A stretch of DNA of 64,000 bases from Actinomycetes bacterium (GTDB lineage Bacteria > Actinomycetota > Acidimicrobiia > IMCC26256 > JANYLB01): contig JANYLB010000057.1 of NCBI GenBank assembly GCA_025363815.1, positions 1 through 64,000 on the forward strand, given 5' to 3'. The notes under the pieces are model-generated. The model did no database searches, had not been told where the DNA came from, and saw only the letters and a program-made list of their open reading frames with translations. Each line of letters starts with the position of its first letter. Position 1 is the first letter of the stretch. Positions 47,113-58,872 of this stretch are shown piece after piece. The position numbers and the translations under genes were made by a program.

Positions 47113-48189
47113 ATGAACGCAGCAACGCGCCTGCACGACACCGGTCAGAGCATCTGGCTCGACAACATCACCCGAGCGCTGCTCGACTCAGGGACGCTGG
47201 CGCGCTTCATCGCCGAGAACTCAGTCACCGGTCTCACCTCGAACCCGACGATCTTCGACAAGGCGATCACCGGGAGCTCCGACTACGACGACGCGATGCG
47301 CGCCGCGGCCGGTCGCCCCGCTGAAGACGTGTTCTTCGACCTCGCTATCGACGACCTCCGTCGGGCGGCGGCGCTCTTCCGCCCGCTCCATGAAGCTACT
47401 GATGGCATCGACGGATGGGTCTCGCTCGAGGTTTCCCCTCGACTCGCCCACGACACCGCCAGCACGGTCGCCGAAGCGAAGCGACTGCATAGCCGGGCCG
47501 ATACGCCGAACCTTTACATCAAGGTGCCGGGTACTCCCGAGGGCATCCCTGCGATCGAAGATCTGATCTTCTCGGGCATTCCCGTAAACGTGACGTTGCT
47601 GTTCTCACCTGAGCACTACCTCGCCGCGGCCGCGGCCTACCAGCGCGGACTCGAACGCCGCAAAAGCGCCGGACTCGACCTTCGGGTGTCATCCGTGGCG
47701 TCGCTGTTCATCTCCCGCTGGGATGTCGCGGTGGCCGACAAGCTGGCCGCCGGGCTCAGTGGTCAGCTCGGTGTGGCGATCGGCGCGCAGACTTACGGCG
47801 CGTATCGGGGACTCCTCGCCGCGCCACGCTGGACCGCACTCGAAGATGCCGGGGCACGACCCCAGCGCCTGCTCTTCGCCAGCACTGGCACGAAGGACCC
47901 TCTACTCCCCGACACCTTCTACATCTCGGCGCTCGCAGCCGAACACACGATCAACACGATGCCGCAGAACACACTCGAGGCCTTCGCCGATCACGGAGCC
48001 GTGGGTTCCCTGCTCTCCGCCGATGGCACCGACGCCGACGCGACGTTCGCGCGCCACGCCGCGGCAGGGATCGACATCGACGCGCTTGCGGCACAGCTCC
48101 AGAAGGACGGCGCAGAGTCGTTCGTCGCTTCATGGGCCGAGCTGCTGGAGCGCGTCGAGCTCAAGTCGGCGACAATCTCCTCCGGCTAG
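47113..48189 (+). CDS. tal: Transaldolase
   Basis: GQSIWLDNITRALL, TGLTSNPTIFDKAI, LYIKVPGTPEG, VASLFISRWD. Confidence 0.97.
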   Translation: MNAATRLHDTGQSIWLDNITRALLDSGTLARFIAENSVTGLTSNPTIFDKAITGSSDYDDAMRAAAGRPAEDVFFDLAIDDLRRAAALFRPLHEATDGIDGWVSLEVSPRLAHDTASTVAEAKRLHSRADTPNLYIKVPGTPEGIPAIEDLIFSGIPVNVTLLFSPEHYLAAAAAYQRGLERRKSAGLDLRVSSVASLFISRWDVAVADKLAAGLSGQLGVAIGAQTYGAYRGLLAAPRWTALEDAGARPQRLLFASTGTKDPLLPDTFYISALAAEHTINTMPQNTLEAFADHGAVGSLLSADGTDADATFARHAAAGIDIDALAAQLQKDGAESFVASWAELLERVELKSATISSG

Positions 48190-48236
48190 TCCGGCCCTCC
48201 GAATCCTCTCTATCCAACGGAACCTAGGAGCACGCG

Positions 48237-49250
<1,014 letters not shown>

Positions 49251-49251
49251 C

Positions 49252-50646
49252 GTGGCGAGACGAGCAAGGTCCGACGCGTTCGTGTTCTTCGGCGCGACGG
49301 GAGACCTCGCCCACAAGAAGATCTTCCCGACGCTCTACGCGATGGTTAAGAAGGGACGACTCGACATTCCGGTGATCGGCGTCGCGTTCAGCAGCTGGAC
49401 GCTCGATCAGCTCAAGGAACGCGCCAAGGAGTCGATCGAGACCTACGGCGGCGGGATCAACGACAAGACCGCGTTAAAGAAGCTGCTGTCGCTGCTGCGC
49501 TATGTCGACGGCGACTACCGCAATGAAACGACGTTCGCCAAGCTCAAGGAGCAACTCGGCTCGGCCAAGCGTCCGATCCACTACCTCGCGATCCCACCCG
49601 TGACCTTCGGTGAGGTGGTCGAGAAGCTCGGAAGCTCCGGGTGCGCCGACAACGCCAGGGTCGTCGTGGAGAAGCCTTTCGGCCGCGACCTGAAGTCGGC
49701 CCAGGAGCTCAACAAGATCCTGCACTCAGTGTTCGAAGAATCCCGCATCTTCCGCATCGACCACTACCTCGGCAAGGAAGCCACCCAGAACGTCCTCTAC
49801 TTCCGGTTTGCCAACTCGTTTCTTGAGCCGATCTGGAACCGCAACTACGTCGCGAGCGTGCAGATCACGATGGCCGAAGACTTCGGCGTGGAAGGCCGCG
49901 GCGCCTTCTACGAGCAGGTCGGCTGTCTCCGCGACGTGATCGAGAACCACCTCTTTCAGACCGTCGCGCTGCTCGCGATGGACCCGCCGGTTTCGACCGA
50001 CGCCGAATCACTCCGCGACGCCAAGGGCGCGGTCTTTAAGGCCATGCGGCCGGTCAAGCGCGCTGAGCTCGTCCGCGGCCAGTTCCGTGGGTACCGAAAG
50101 GAGAAGGGGGTACCGATCGACTCAGACATCGAGACGTTCGCTGCGCTACGGCTCTGGATCGACTCGTGGCGCTGGCAGGGCGTGCCCTTCTACATCCGCG
50201 CCGGAAAGCAGCTTGCTTCGCACGCAACCGAGGTGCTCGTGGAGCTGAAGAACCCACCGCAGCGAGTGTTCAGGGACTCCGAGCCGAAGCCGGGCCACAG
50301 CAACTACGTGCGCTTCCAGTTCAACCCGAACAACGCGATCGCGATCGGTGCGCGGGTGAAGACCCCCGGTGAGGGCTTCACCGGCCACCAGACCGAGTTG
50401 TTCCTCAGCGACGACCATCACGACGACATGACGCCCTACGAGCGACTGCTCGGTGACGCAATGGACGGCGACGCGATGCTCTTCGCTCGCGAAGACCAGG
50501 TGGAACGCGCGTGGGCCGTCGTCGAACCGATCCTCGAGAACCACAACCCGGCGATTCCGTACCGCGTGCACAGCTGGGGACCGGCCGAATCCGACGCACT
50601 GATCAAGGGCGACGGGGGTTGGCACGCCCCTTCGCTGGGCTCGTGA
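49252..50646 (+). CDS. zwf: Glucose-6-phosphate 1-dehydrogenase
   Basis: [52 protein letters not shown] start. Confidence 0.97.
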   Translation: MARRARSDAFVFFGATGDLAHKKIFPTLYAMVKKGRLDIPVIGVAFSSWTLDQLKERAKESIETYGGGINDKTALKKLLSLLRYVDGDYRNETTFAKLKEQLGSAKRPIHYLAIPPVTFGEVVEKLGSSGCADNARVVVEKPFGRDLKSAQELNKILHSVFEESRIFRIDHYLGKEATQNVLYFRFANSFLEPIWNRNYVASVQITMAEDFGVEGRGAFYEQVGCLRDVIENHLFQTVALLAMDPPVSTDAESLRDAKGAVFKAMRPVKRAELVRGQFRGYRKEKGVPIDSDIETFAALRLWIDSWRWQGVPFYIRAGKQLASHATEVLVELKNPPQRVFRDSEPKPGHSNYVRFQFNPNNAIAIGARVKTPGEGFTGHQTELFLSDDHHDDMTPYERLLGDAMDGDAMLFAREDQVERAWAVVEPILENHNPAIPYRVHSWGPAESDALIKGDGGWHAPSLGS

Positions 50647-51218
50647 GCGACTCCCGGCAACGCCGCAACGAGATCTGGGTAGCTCGCCACGGCGCGACGG
50701 AGTGGTCGGACAGCGGTCGGCACACCGGGCGGACCGACGTGGCCCTGACCGACGAAGGCCTCAGGCAGGCCGCAGCACTGGTTCGCCCCCTCGACGCCCT
50801 CCGATTCGCGCTCATACTCACCAGCCCGCTAAAACGCGCTCGCGACACCGCCCGCATCGCCGGATTTGCCGGAGCCGAGTTAGATCCGGATCTCGTTGAG
50901 TGGGACTACGGCGAGTACGAAGGCCTCACCACGGCCGAGATCCAGGCCGAACGCGCCGGGTGGAACCTCTGGCACGACGGCGTCCCCGGAGGCGAGGCGA
51001 TCGACGATGTCGCCGCCCGCGCTCGACGGGTGATCGCCCGGGCCGACAAGGCGCCCGGCCCTGCGCTGGTGTTCGCCCACGGCCATGTGCTCCGCATCCT
51101 CACCGCGGTCGCGCTGGAACTCGGTCCGCAGGCCGGCGCCCGCTTCGCGCTCCGCACCGCCGGCGTCGGCGTGATCGGCTGGGAGCACGACTACCGATCC
51201 CTCACCGCCTGGAACTGA
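50643..51218 (+). CDS. Histidine phosphatase family protein
   Basis: [42 protein letters not shown] start overlaps the zwf stop. Confidence 0.93.
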   Translation: MSDSRQRRNEIWVARHGATEWSDSGRHTGRTDVALTDEGLRQAAALVRPLDALRFALILTSPLKRARDTARIAGFAGAELDPDLVEWDYGEYEGLTTAEIQAERAGWNLWHDGVPGGEAIDDVAARARRVIARADKAPGPALVFAHGHVLRILTAVALELGPQAGARFALRTAGVGVIGWEHDYRSLTAWN

Positions 51219-51231
51219 TGTCCTGGGCGAA

Positions 51232-51630
51232 TCAGGGGGTGGGCTCGAAGTCGAGGCTGAGTGAGTTGATGCAATAACGCTGGCCTTCGGGGCCGGGGCC
51301 ATCGGGGAAGACGTGGCCGAGGTGGCCGCCGCAGTTCCGGCAGAGCACCTCGGTACGCGTCATCCCGTGGGCGACGTCGGACTTCAGCTCGACAGCCGCG
51401 GCCGTTTCCGGCTCTGTGAAGCTCGGCCAGCCGGTCCCCGACTCGAACTTCGTTCCCGACGAGAACAGCATCTCGCCGCATCCGGCGCACCGATAGGAGC
51501 CGTCGGCCTTGTTGTAGACGTACTCGCCGGTACCCGGCGGTTCCGTGCCAGCTCGCCGCAACACCTCGTATTGCGCCGGGGTGAGCCGTTCGCGCCACTG
51601 TTCTTCGGTCAGTTCCGCTTTGCGCGCCAT
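51232..51630 (-). CDS. msrB: Peptide-methionine (R)-S-oxide reductase
   Basis: YRCAGCGEMLFSSGTKFESGTGWPSF, VLCRNCGGHLGHVFPDGP, RYCINSLSL. Confidence 0.97.
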   Translation of the reverse strand: MARKAELTEEQWRERLTPAQYEVLRRAGTEPPGTGEYVYNKADGSYRCAGCGEMLFSSGTKFESGTGWPSFTEPETAAAVELKSDVAHGMTRTEVLCRNCGGHLGHVFPDGPGPEGQRYCINSLSLDFEPTP

Positions 51631-51661
51631 GTTCGTCCCTTCACTCCGCGAGAATGGTGCC

Positions 51662-53533
51662 ATGCCCGCCGGGCTCGATTCCGCACGCACAGAGCCGGCC
51701 TCGTCGCCGGCTAGGAACGCGCGCGCGCTCGGATACATTCCAGGCCTCGACGGACTGCGGGCCCTGGCAGTCACAGCCGTGCTTCTCTATCACGCCGATC
51801 TCCCGTGGATTCCCGCAGGTTTCCTTGGTGTCGACGTGTTCTTCGTGATCAGCGGCTACTTGATCACGTCACTGCTGCTGAATGAATCTCGCCGCACGGG
51901 GACAGTCGACTTCCGCCGGTTCTGGTATCGGCGGGTCCGTCGGCTACTCCCGGCGCTGTTCCTGATGATCGGCGTCGTCGCCTTCTACACCGTTGTGTTC
52001 CTGCCCGGCGAGGCATCGAAGCTCCGCGGTGATCTCGTCTCCTCGATCTTCTACGTGAACAACTGGTGGCAGATCTTCCACCACCAGTCGTACTTCGCCG
52101 CCGCCGGCCGGCCACCGATGCTCCAACACCTCTGGTCGCTCGCGGTGGAAGAGCAGTTCTACCTGTTCTGGCCGATGCTGTTCATCCTCGGGATGTTCCT
52201 GTTCCAACGGAAACGCTCGCGCATGCTGATCGCAATCGGCGTCGGGATCGTGGTCTCGACGCTGCTCATGGCGATCATGTTCAACCCACTCGGCGACCCG
52301 TCCCGGGTGTACTACGGCACTGATACCCGCGCCTCGACCCTGCTGGTGGGCGTGGCCCTCGCGTTCGCCTGGTCGCCAGGGCGGCTGCAGGCCAAGGTCG
52401 GGCCCGGCGCTCGGTATGTGCTCGACGCCATCGGGATCAGTGCCCTCGCATGCTTGTTGTGGACCGTCCTCAACGTCAGCGAGTTCCAGCCCGGGCTCTA
52501 CCGGGGCGGGTTCCTCGTAGTTGCGATCCTCACCGCGTTGGTAATCGCGGTCGCGGTCCATCCGGTCGGGGGTCTGCTCAACACGTTCTTGAGCCTGGGC
52601 GTGCTGCGGTGGATCGGGAAACGCTCGTACGGGATCTATCTCTGGCACTGGCCCGTGTACATGATCACGAGGCCTCAACTCGACGTTCCGCTCACCGGTT
52701 TGCCGCTGCTGGCCATCCGGATCGGGGTCACCGTGACCCTTGCCGAGCTCTCCTACCGCTACGTGGAACAGCCGATTCGCGAAGGCACCTTCATGCGCCA
52801 CTTCGATCGGCTGCGCCAATCCGAGGGTTCCGAACGGTCGCGCCTGACGCGCCTGACGCTGCTGTCGGGTGGTGCCGCGGCGTTGGTGCTCGTGGTAATC
52901 GTTGTTGGCCTCGTGAGCGCGGGGCCGGCTCCGCTCCCACCGGGTTTCTCGACCCACAGCGCCAGCGCAAGCGCGCGCGAGGGCCCGAAGGCGACGACCG
53001 CCACCACGGCTGGGTCCAACCCGTCGACGATTACGACTGTTCCCCCGGTGCCGGTCAAGCCGATCATCGGCATCGGCGACTCCGTGATGCTGGGCGCGCA
53101 GAGCGCGCTCGAAGCCCGGATGCCCGGCTTCATCACGAACGCTGCAGTGAGTCGGCACTTCGGTGAGGCCGTCGACATCGCGCGCCAATACCGCGATGCC
53201 GGACAACTCGGTGACGTCGTCGTTGTCCACATGGGAACGAACGGTCTGATCACCGCCTCCGAGTTCGACGCCATGATGGACTCGTTGCGGGCGGTGAAGC
53301 GGGTGGTGATCGTGAACCTTCGAGTGCCTCGGCGGTGGGAAGGCCAGGACAACGACGTGCTCGCCGCCGGCGTCGCCCGGTGGCCCAACGCTGTGCTGCT
53401 CGACTGGAACACTGTGGGCAACGCGAATCCGGGATGGTTCTGGAATGACGGGTTCCACCTCCGACCCGACGGCGCCATCTCCTACGCCGAGCTGATCGCG
53501 CAGGCGATCGCCCGGCCCGCCGCGAAGGCCTGA
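51662..53533 (+). CDS. OafA/YrhL-like acyltransferase-3 fused to SGNH hydrolase domain
   Basis: PGLDGLRALAVTAVLLYHADLPWIPAGFLGVDVFFVISGYLIT, LQHLWSLAVEEQFYLFWP; C-term GIGDSVMLGAQSAL. Confidence 0.95.
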   Translation: MPAGLDSARTEPASSPARNARALGYIPGLDGLRALAVTAVLLYHADLPWIPAGFLGVDVFFVISGYLITSLLLNESRRTGTVDFRRFWYRRVRRLLPALFLMIGVVAFYTVVFLPGEASKLRGDLVSSIFYVNNWWQIFHHQSYFAAAGRPPMLQHLWSLAVEEQFYLFWPMLFILGMFLFQRKRSRMLIAIGVGIVVSTLLMAIMFNPLGDPSRVYYGTDTRASTLLVGVALAFAWSPGRLQAKVGPGARYVLDAIGISALACLLWTVLNVSEFQPGLYRGGFLVVAILTALVIAVAVHPVGGLLNTFLSLGVLRWIGKRSYGIYLWHWPVYMITRPQLDVPLTGLPLLAIRIGVTVTLAELSYRYVEQPIREGTFMRHFDRLRQSEGSERSRLTRLTLLSGGAAALVLVVIVVGLVSAGPAPLPPGFSTHSASASAREGPKATTATTAGSNPSTITTVPPVPVKPIIGIGDSVMLGAQSALEARMPGFITNAAVSRHFGEAVDIARQYRDAGQLGDVVVVHMGTNGLITASEFDAMMDSLRAVKRVVIVNLRVPRRWEGQDNDVLAAGVARWPNAVLLDWNTVGNANPGWFWNDGFHLRPDGAISYAELIAQAIARPAAKA

Positions 53534-53680
53534 GCCCGGAGGCGCTACTTGCAATTGAGGCAGTCCTGGCCGGTGTCGAGCAACCCGCGTAGCCGGTAGT
53601 TCTCGAAGGACCGCAAGCCGTGACCGCAGCGCCTCAGTGTCTTCGCGTAGATAGTCGAGTGCTTCCAGCAAGGTTGTACG

Positions 53681-53764
53681 TGGGCGAGGGGGGACTTGAA
53701 CCCCCACGTCCTTTCGGACACAGGCATCTGAAGCCTGCGCGTCTGCCGATTCCGCCACTCGCCC
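53681..53764 (-). tRNA. tRNA-Leu(CAG)
   Basis: gggcgagtggcggaatcggcagacgcgcaggcttcagatgcctgtgtccgaaaggacgtgggggttcaagtccccctcgccc. Confidence 0.94.
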
Positions 53765-53880
53765 GAGTGGAGTTGCGAGGCTAGCGCGGAGGGTGTTGCG
53801 GACCTTTGTATCTTCCGGTGCTATCACCGAGTCGGTAGCGTCCGCTGTACCGGTGCGCACCGGGGAACGGGGAAGAAGTC

Positions 53881-56328
53881 GTGCACAAGTTCTGGGGTTG
53901 GCTGGGCCTGAACCTCGGTAAGCACTGGATCGTGGTCCTGGTGGCCGGTGGTCTCCTCACGGGCGTGCTCGGCTACGGGATCACCAACCTCGAGTTTTCG
54001 ACTGGCCAGGACAGCTACCTCAACCAGTCCGACCAGGTCTACAAGGACAGCGTCGCCTACCAGAAGCGGTTCGGCGGCGAGGCCATGGTCACCCTCGTCA
54101 CGATGGACAAGGGTCATTCCGTCGGCGAGCTCTTCACCCCGGAGAACATCTCGCAGTGGGAATCGGTTGCCAAACGGCTGACCACCAGTGGGCACGTCGT
54201 CAATGCGGTGAGCCCATTCACCGCGTTGCAGTTCAACGACGCGCTGGTCAACAGCCCGACCGCCAACCCGACCGACAGCGTCGCCGGCAAGATCCTCCTC
54301 GCCGCGACCACCCGTGATCCGACGCCAGAGGGTCGGGCCAAGCGCAGCGCCGACGCGGCGCTCACACTGCAACGCCTGACCGCGGTACCGCCAGCCCAAC
54401 GAGAACTCACCAATCCCGCGTACGTCGACTTTCTTCTACACGACAACCAGGGAAACATCCGCAAACCACTCCTCGCGAACTTCCCCGACGACCGTCACGC
54501 GCAGTTGATCGTGCGCCTGCCGGGCAATGCATCGATCAAAGACGAAGGCCGGTCGGCCGACACCGTCACCGCGGCCGCCGACACACTGAAGTTCGCCAAC
54601 GCGTCGACCGTGACGACGGGCGCGCCCGTGCTGCTCAAGAACATCAACGACTATCTCACCGGCGGGATGCTCACGCTTGGGGCGATAGCGATCGGCATCA
54701 TGGCTTTGATCCTGGTCGTGCTGTTCAGCGTCCGCTGGCGCCTGCTCGCCCTGTTCGTCGTGGTGATCGGCGTGATCTGGGCATTCGGCATCGTCGGTTA
54801 CCTCGGGATCCCGCTCACGATCGTCACCATCGGGGGGCTCCCCGTGATGCTCGGGATCGGCATCGACTACGCAATCCAGATGCACGCGCGGGTCGAGGAA
54901 GAAGTCATCGTCGCGCGTGCTGAGCATCCGATTCAGGAGACTGCCCGCAACCTCGGGCCTGCGCTGCTCATCGTCACATTCGATGCGATCTTCGCGTTCG
55001 CGGCGCTGAATTTTGCGAAGGTACCGATGATCCGCCAGTTCGGGCTGCTCCTTGCGGTGGGCGTCGCTGCGATCTGTGTGTGCAGCATCATCGTCACCCT
55101 CTCGATTCTCGGGATCCGCGAGTTCAAATCACCCACGGCGCGGCGCGACTTCCGGTCCGGACCGCTCGGCCGACTCGTCGTGTGGCTCGGGAGCCTCTCG
55201 GTTCGGACCGCGGTGTGGCTCGCGGTGGCGAGCGTGATCGTGTTCGGTGCGGGCATCCTCGTCGAGAACAAGCTCGTGATCCAGACCGATCCGACCCAGT
55301 GGGTAAACCAGGATTCCCAGGTCGTCAAAGACCTCAATGTGCTCAACCGAGAGACCGGCTCATCCAGCGAGCTCGGCCTCTACGTCCAGGCCAAGGACCA
55401 GTTCGACGACAGCAGCGTCGCCTTCGTCGACCAGTTCACCCGCAAGCAACTGGCCGAGAACAACAAGACGCTGCTTACGGCGAGCGGCATCGTCGAGGTG
55501 GTGAGCGACCTCACCGAGGTCCCGGGCGCGCAGCACGTCACACCCACGGGCGAGGAAGTTCGGTCGGCGTTCGCGGTCGCGCCGAAGCCGGTGCAACAGT
55601 CGACGGCCGATCCCGGCGCCATGAACGTCGTCTTCCGTACCGGGCCCAGCGGGCTCGACGCCCGAGCCAAGGTGGTTCGCGAGATCCGGGCCACGACGAG
55701 ACCGCCGGCGGGGATCACCGCGACGCCTTCGGGGCTCGCCGTGGTCGGCGTCGGCCTGCTCGACAACCTCGAGGCGAACCGGATCCTGCTCACCTACCTC
55801 GCGATCGGCTTCGTCTTCGTCTTCCTCATGATCCGGCTGCGCAGCATCGTCCGAGCCCTCCTCTCGCTCGTCCCAGTGCTGATCGCGGTGGGGGCAGCGT
55901 CGCTGTTCGCGTACGTGCTCAACCTGAAGCTCAGCCCCATGACCGCAGTCGGCGGGCCCCTTGTGGTCGCGGCGTGCACAGAGTTCACCTCGCTGATCCT
56001 GTTGCGGTTCGTAGAGGAGCGGCGCCGCGGGTACTCCCCTCGTGCTGCCGTCGACGTGACCGCGTCGCGCACCGGTCGCGCCTTCTTTGTTTCGGGGCTA
56101 GCCGCGGTGTCCGGGGTGGGCGTCATCGCCACATCCTCATTGCCCCTGCTCCGCGACTTCGGTCTCGTCGTCGGGCTGAACGTTGCAGTGGCTCTGCTCA
56201 GCGCACTGATCGTGTTGCCCCCGCTGCTGATTTGGGCCGAGAAGCGCCGTTGGGTCACCCGCGGGCTGGTACCCGCCGAGATCCTCGACCGGGCCGACAA
56301 CACCGAGGACCCAGTTCCCGTCGTCTGA
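53881..56328 (+). CDS. MMPL/RND-superfamily transporter
   Basis: Two six-TM-like repeats; GLPVMLGIGIDYAIQMHARVEEE, GPLVVAACTEFTSLILLRFVEERRRG. Confidence 0.93.
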   Translation: MHKFWGWLGLNLGKHWIVVLVAGGLLTGVLGYGITNLEFSTGQDSYLNQSDQVYKDSVAYQKRFGGEAMVTLVTMDKGHSVGELFTPENISQWESVAKRLTTSGHVVNAVSPFTALQFNDALVNSPTANPTDSVAGKILLAATTRDPTPEGRAKRSADAALTLQRLTAVPPAQRELTNPAYVDFLLHDNQGNIRKPLLANFPDDRHAQLIVRLPGNASIKDEGRSADTVTAAADTLKFANASTVTTGAPVLLKNINDYLTGGMLTLGAIAIGIMALILVVLFSVRWRLLALFVVVIGVIWAFGIVGYLGIPLTIVTIGGLPVMLGIGIDYAIQMHARVEEEVIVARAEHPIQETARNLGPALLIVTFDAIFAFAALNFAKVPMIRQFGLLLAVGVAAICVCSIIVTLSILGIREFKSPTARRDFRSGPLGRLVVWLGSLSVRTAVWLAVASVIVFGAGILVENKLVIQTDPTQWVNQDSQVVKDLNVLNRETGSSSELGLYVQAKDQFDDSSVAFVDQFTRKQLAENNKTLLTASGIVEVVSDLTEVPGAQHVTPTGEEVRSAFAVAPKPVQQSTADPGAMNVVFRTGPSGLDARAKVVREIRATTRPPAGITATPSGLAVVGVGLLDNLEANRILLTYLAIGFVFVFLMIRLRSIVRALLSLVPVLIAVGAASLFAYVLNLKLSPMTAVGGPLVVAACTEFTSLILLRFVEERRRGYSPRAAVDVTASRTGRAFFVSGLAAVSGVGVIATSSLPLLRDFGLVVGLNVAVALLSALIVLPPLLIWAEKRRWVTRGLVPAEILDRADNTEDPVPVV

Positions 56329-56391
56329 TTCGTCGGCGAAAAACGACGGCCCTGCCGGATCCGCCGCGGCCGCGGCCGTACACTCACGCCA

Positions 56392-57045
56392 ATGGGACTC
56401 CAGGGCTTCGAACGGCGGCTGGAGCGGCTGGTCGAAGGTACCTTCACAAAGGCCTTTCGCAGCGGGCTCCAGCCGGTCGAGATCGCTCGGAAGCTGATCA
56501 GAGAGCTCGACTCCGGACGCTCTGTCGGGGTGCGCGGAACCGTCGCCCCCAACAGCTTCGCGGTTGTGCTGTCGCCGGACGACGCCGAGCACTTCGAGTC
56601 GTTCGCCGAGGTCCTCGAGCGGGAGCTCGCCGAGGAGATCCGCGAGCACGCCCGTGGCGAGGGCTACCACTTCGTGGGCCCGGTCGAGGTCGAGATGCTC
56701 GCCGACTCCGCCCTGCGGCGAGGCGACCTGCTGATCGAGGCGTCGATCCGCGCCGGTGAAGGAGGCCGGGTCGGACGCCTGGTGATCTCCAAGAGCCGCT
56801 CGATCGAGATGACAGACCGCACGGTGGTGATCGGCCGACTCCCCGAGTGCGACGTACACGTCGAAGACACTCAAGTCTCCCGCCGCCACGCCGAGATCCG
56901 TGCCGATGCCGGCGGCTACGTGCTGGTCGACCTCGGCTCCCTGAACGGCACGCTGGTGAACGGCATGCCGGTCACCGAACATCTTCTCGTCGACGGCGAC
57001 GAGATCAAGCTGGGTGCCGCGATCATCCGGTTCGAAGCCTCGTAG
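56392..57045 (+). CDS. fhaA: FhaA-like protein (DUF3662 + FHA domain)
   Basis: MGLQGFERRLERLVEGTFTKAFRSGLQPVEIARKLIREL; VIGRLPECDVHVEDTQVSRRHAEI..LGSLNGTLVNG. Confidence 0.93.
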   Translation: MGLQGFERRLERLVEGTFTKAFRSGLQPVEIARKLIRELDSGRSVGVRGTVAPNSFAVVLSPDDAEHFESFAEVLERELAEEIREHARGEGYHFVGPVEVEMLADSALRRGDLLIEASIRAGEGGRVGRLVISKSRSIEMTDRTVVIGRLPECDVHVEDTQVSRRHAEIRADAGGYVLVDLGSLNGTLVNGMPVTEHLLVDGDEIKLGAAIIRFEAS

Positions 57046-57052
57046 CCGCACG

Positions 57053-57556
57053 ATGCCGGAGAGCCTTCTCACCGTTCTGAAGTTTTGCTTCCTCGCTCTG
57101 GTCTATCTCTTCCTCGCACGCGTCGTGCGGGTCGTGATGCTCGAGCTCAAGTCGGAGAAAGTGCCACTCGGTTCAGCGCTGCCACCGGCGCCCCAACCGG
57201 TCCCGATGACGGCGGCCGCGGCTTCGGTCAGTGCCGCGCCCGCATCTCGACGTGGACGGGGTCCTGGATCTGCACTTCAGGTCATCGCCGCCGGACCCTA
57301 CGAAGCAGAGATCTTCCCGCTCGACAACGAAGTGACCGTAGGTCGAGCCCCGGGCTGCGGTGTGGTGCTCACCGAGGACACCTTCGTGTCGCAGGTGCAC
57401 GCGCGGGTCTTCCGACGCAACCGCGAAGTGCTTGTCGAAGACCTCGACTCGACCAACGGCACGTTCGTGAACGGTGAGCGCATCGACAAGATCACGCGCA
57501 TCCGCAAGGGCGACACCGTCAAGTTCGGTGAAACTGTGATGCGGATGGTCCAGTGA
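57053..57556 (+). CDS. fhaB: FhaB-like FHA domain protein
   Basis: LKFCFLALVYLFLARVVRVVMLEL; VGRAPGCGVVLTEDTFVSQVHARVF..LDSTNGTFVNGERI. Confidence 0.93.
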   Translation: MPESLLTVLKFCFLALVYLFLARVVRVVMLELKSEKVPLGSALPPAPQPVPMTAAAASVSAAPASRRGRGPGSALQVIAAGPYEAEIFPLDNEVTVGRAPGCGVVLTEDTFVSQVHARVFRRNREVLVEDLDSTNGTFVNGERIDKITRIRKGDTVKFGETVMRMVQ

Positions 57557-58872
57557 AGCTCGTGGTCGGCGCCACGACCGACGTCGGCCGGGTGCGTGAC
57601 GGCAACGAAGACCGGTTCCTCGTCGAGGTGGGCCTGCGCCTTTTCGCCGTGGCCGACGGCATGGGCGGCCACCGCGCCGGAGAGGTCGCGAGCACAACCG
57701 CGGTGGAAGCGCTGCGCACCGCGATCGCCCAGGGTTGCTCGCTCGACGCGGCGATCCTCGAAGCGAACCGGTCTGTATTCGAGAAGGCCGCCAGCGACGA
57801 AGCGCTGTCTGGGATGGGCACGACCCTCACCGCGATCGCGGTCGGGAGCGAGCACGCCGTCGTCGTCGGACACGTCGGCGACTCCCGCGCCTACCTGATG
57901 CGCGAAGGAGAGCTGACGCAGATCACCGAAGACCACAGCCTCGTCGAGGAGATGGTGCGCGAAGGCCGCATCACCCCCGACCAAGCGCTCGTCCACCCGC
58001 AGCGTTCGATCATCACCCGGGCACTCGGGATCGACGCGGAAATCGCGGTGGATCTCTACCCGGTTGAGCTCCAAGCCCGCGATCGGCTTCTGATCTGCTC
58101 CGACGGACTGACCACCATGATCCGTCCGGCCGACATCGCGCGCATTCTGCGCCAGCAACCCGACCCCCAGCGGGCCGCCGACGCGCTCGCCGACGCCGCG
58201 AACGCCGCCGGCGGGGAAGACAACGTAACGGCCGTCGTGATCGCGGCGCTTCCGGCCGACGCCGACGCCGACGCCGGCCTTGCAGTCGTCGACACCGCAA
58301 TCGCCCCCACGATCGTCGCGGTGACCGACACCACCGCGCTGCGCCGACTCGACCCCTCCCGCGTGACCATCGATCCCGTGCAAACACGCGCGCCGGCGCC
58401 GCCCGACAGCGCCGCCTCGGCCGCCGCAGCCGCGCAGTCGCAAGCCCTCCGACGCGGTCGCGTCCGGAGCGCGGGCACCGGCACTTTCCGACTCCTCTGG
58501 TGGTTGGTCCCGATCTTTTTGATCATCGGGGTCGGAATCGGCGCGATCTGGTGGCACGCGCGCAACAGCTATTACGTCGGCCTCGATCATCAGACCGTCA
58601 CCATCTACCGCGGCGTGTCCGGGGGGCTCCTCGGTTGGAACCCGACCGTCGCGCGCCATACCTCGGTTCGAGCCTCCGACCTGACCGCGGGTCAGGTCAC
58701 TGATCTTCGCGACGGTCACCCATTCTCGTCGCAGAGCAGCGCCGAGGCGTTCATCCAACGCCTCCAGCTGCAGACGTCGACGACATCCACCTCGACATCG
58801 TCGACCAGCACGACCACGACCCTGCCTCTCGGTGGGCTCAGCCCGTCGACATCGACGACCCGGGCTCCATGA
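57553..58872 (+). CDS. PP2C-family Ser/Thr phosphatase (PstP-like)
   Basis: TDVGRVRDGNEDRFLVE, VADGMGGHRAGEVAS, VGHVGDSRAYLMREGEL; Ser/Thr-rich C-tail. Confidence 0.94.
   Translation: MKLVVGATTDVGRVRDGNEDRFLVEVGLRLFAVADGMGGHRAGEVASTTAVEALRTAIAQGCSLDAAILEANRSVFEKAASDEALSGMGTTLTAIAVGSEHAVVVGHVGDSRAYLMREGELTQITEDHSLVEEMVREGRITPDQALVHPQRSIITRALGIDAEIAVDLYPVELQARDRLLICSDGLTTMIRPADIARILRQQPDPQRAADALADAANAAGGEDNVTAVVIAALPADADADAGLAVVDTAIAPTIVAVTDTTALRRLDPSRVTIDPVQTRAPAPPDSAASAAAAAQSQALRRGRVRSAGTGTFRLLWWLVPIFLIIGVGIGAIWWHARNSYYVGLDHQTVTIYRGVSGGLLGWNPTVARHTSVRASDLTAGQVTDLRDGHPFSSQSSAEAFIQRLQLQTSTTSTSTSSTSTTTTLPLGGLSPSTSTTRAP

Noticed and set aside
51944-53860. 638-aa minus-strand ORF antisense to the acyltransferase
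   Set aside because: High-GC shadow ORF opposite a clearly coding OafA-like gene; composition is His/Arg/Glu-rich with no motif, and it crosses the tRNA-Leu gene.
55080-56759. 559-aa plus-strand ORF overlapping MMPL and fhaA in another frame
   Set aside because: Arg-rich frame-shadow; both overlapped genes have strong motifs.
57298-58758. 486-aa minus-strand ORF antisense to fhaB/pstP
   Set aside because: Shadow ORF of well-supported genes; no recognisable domain.
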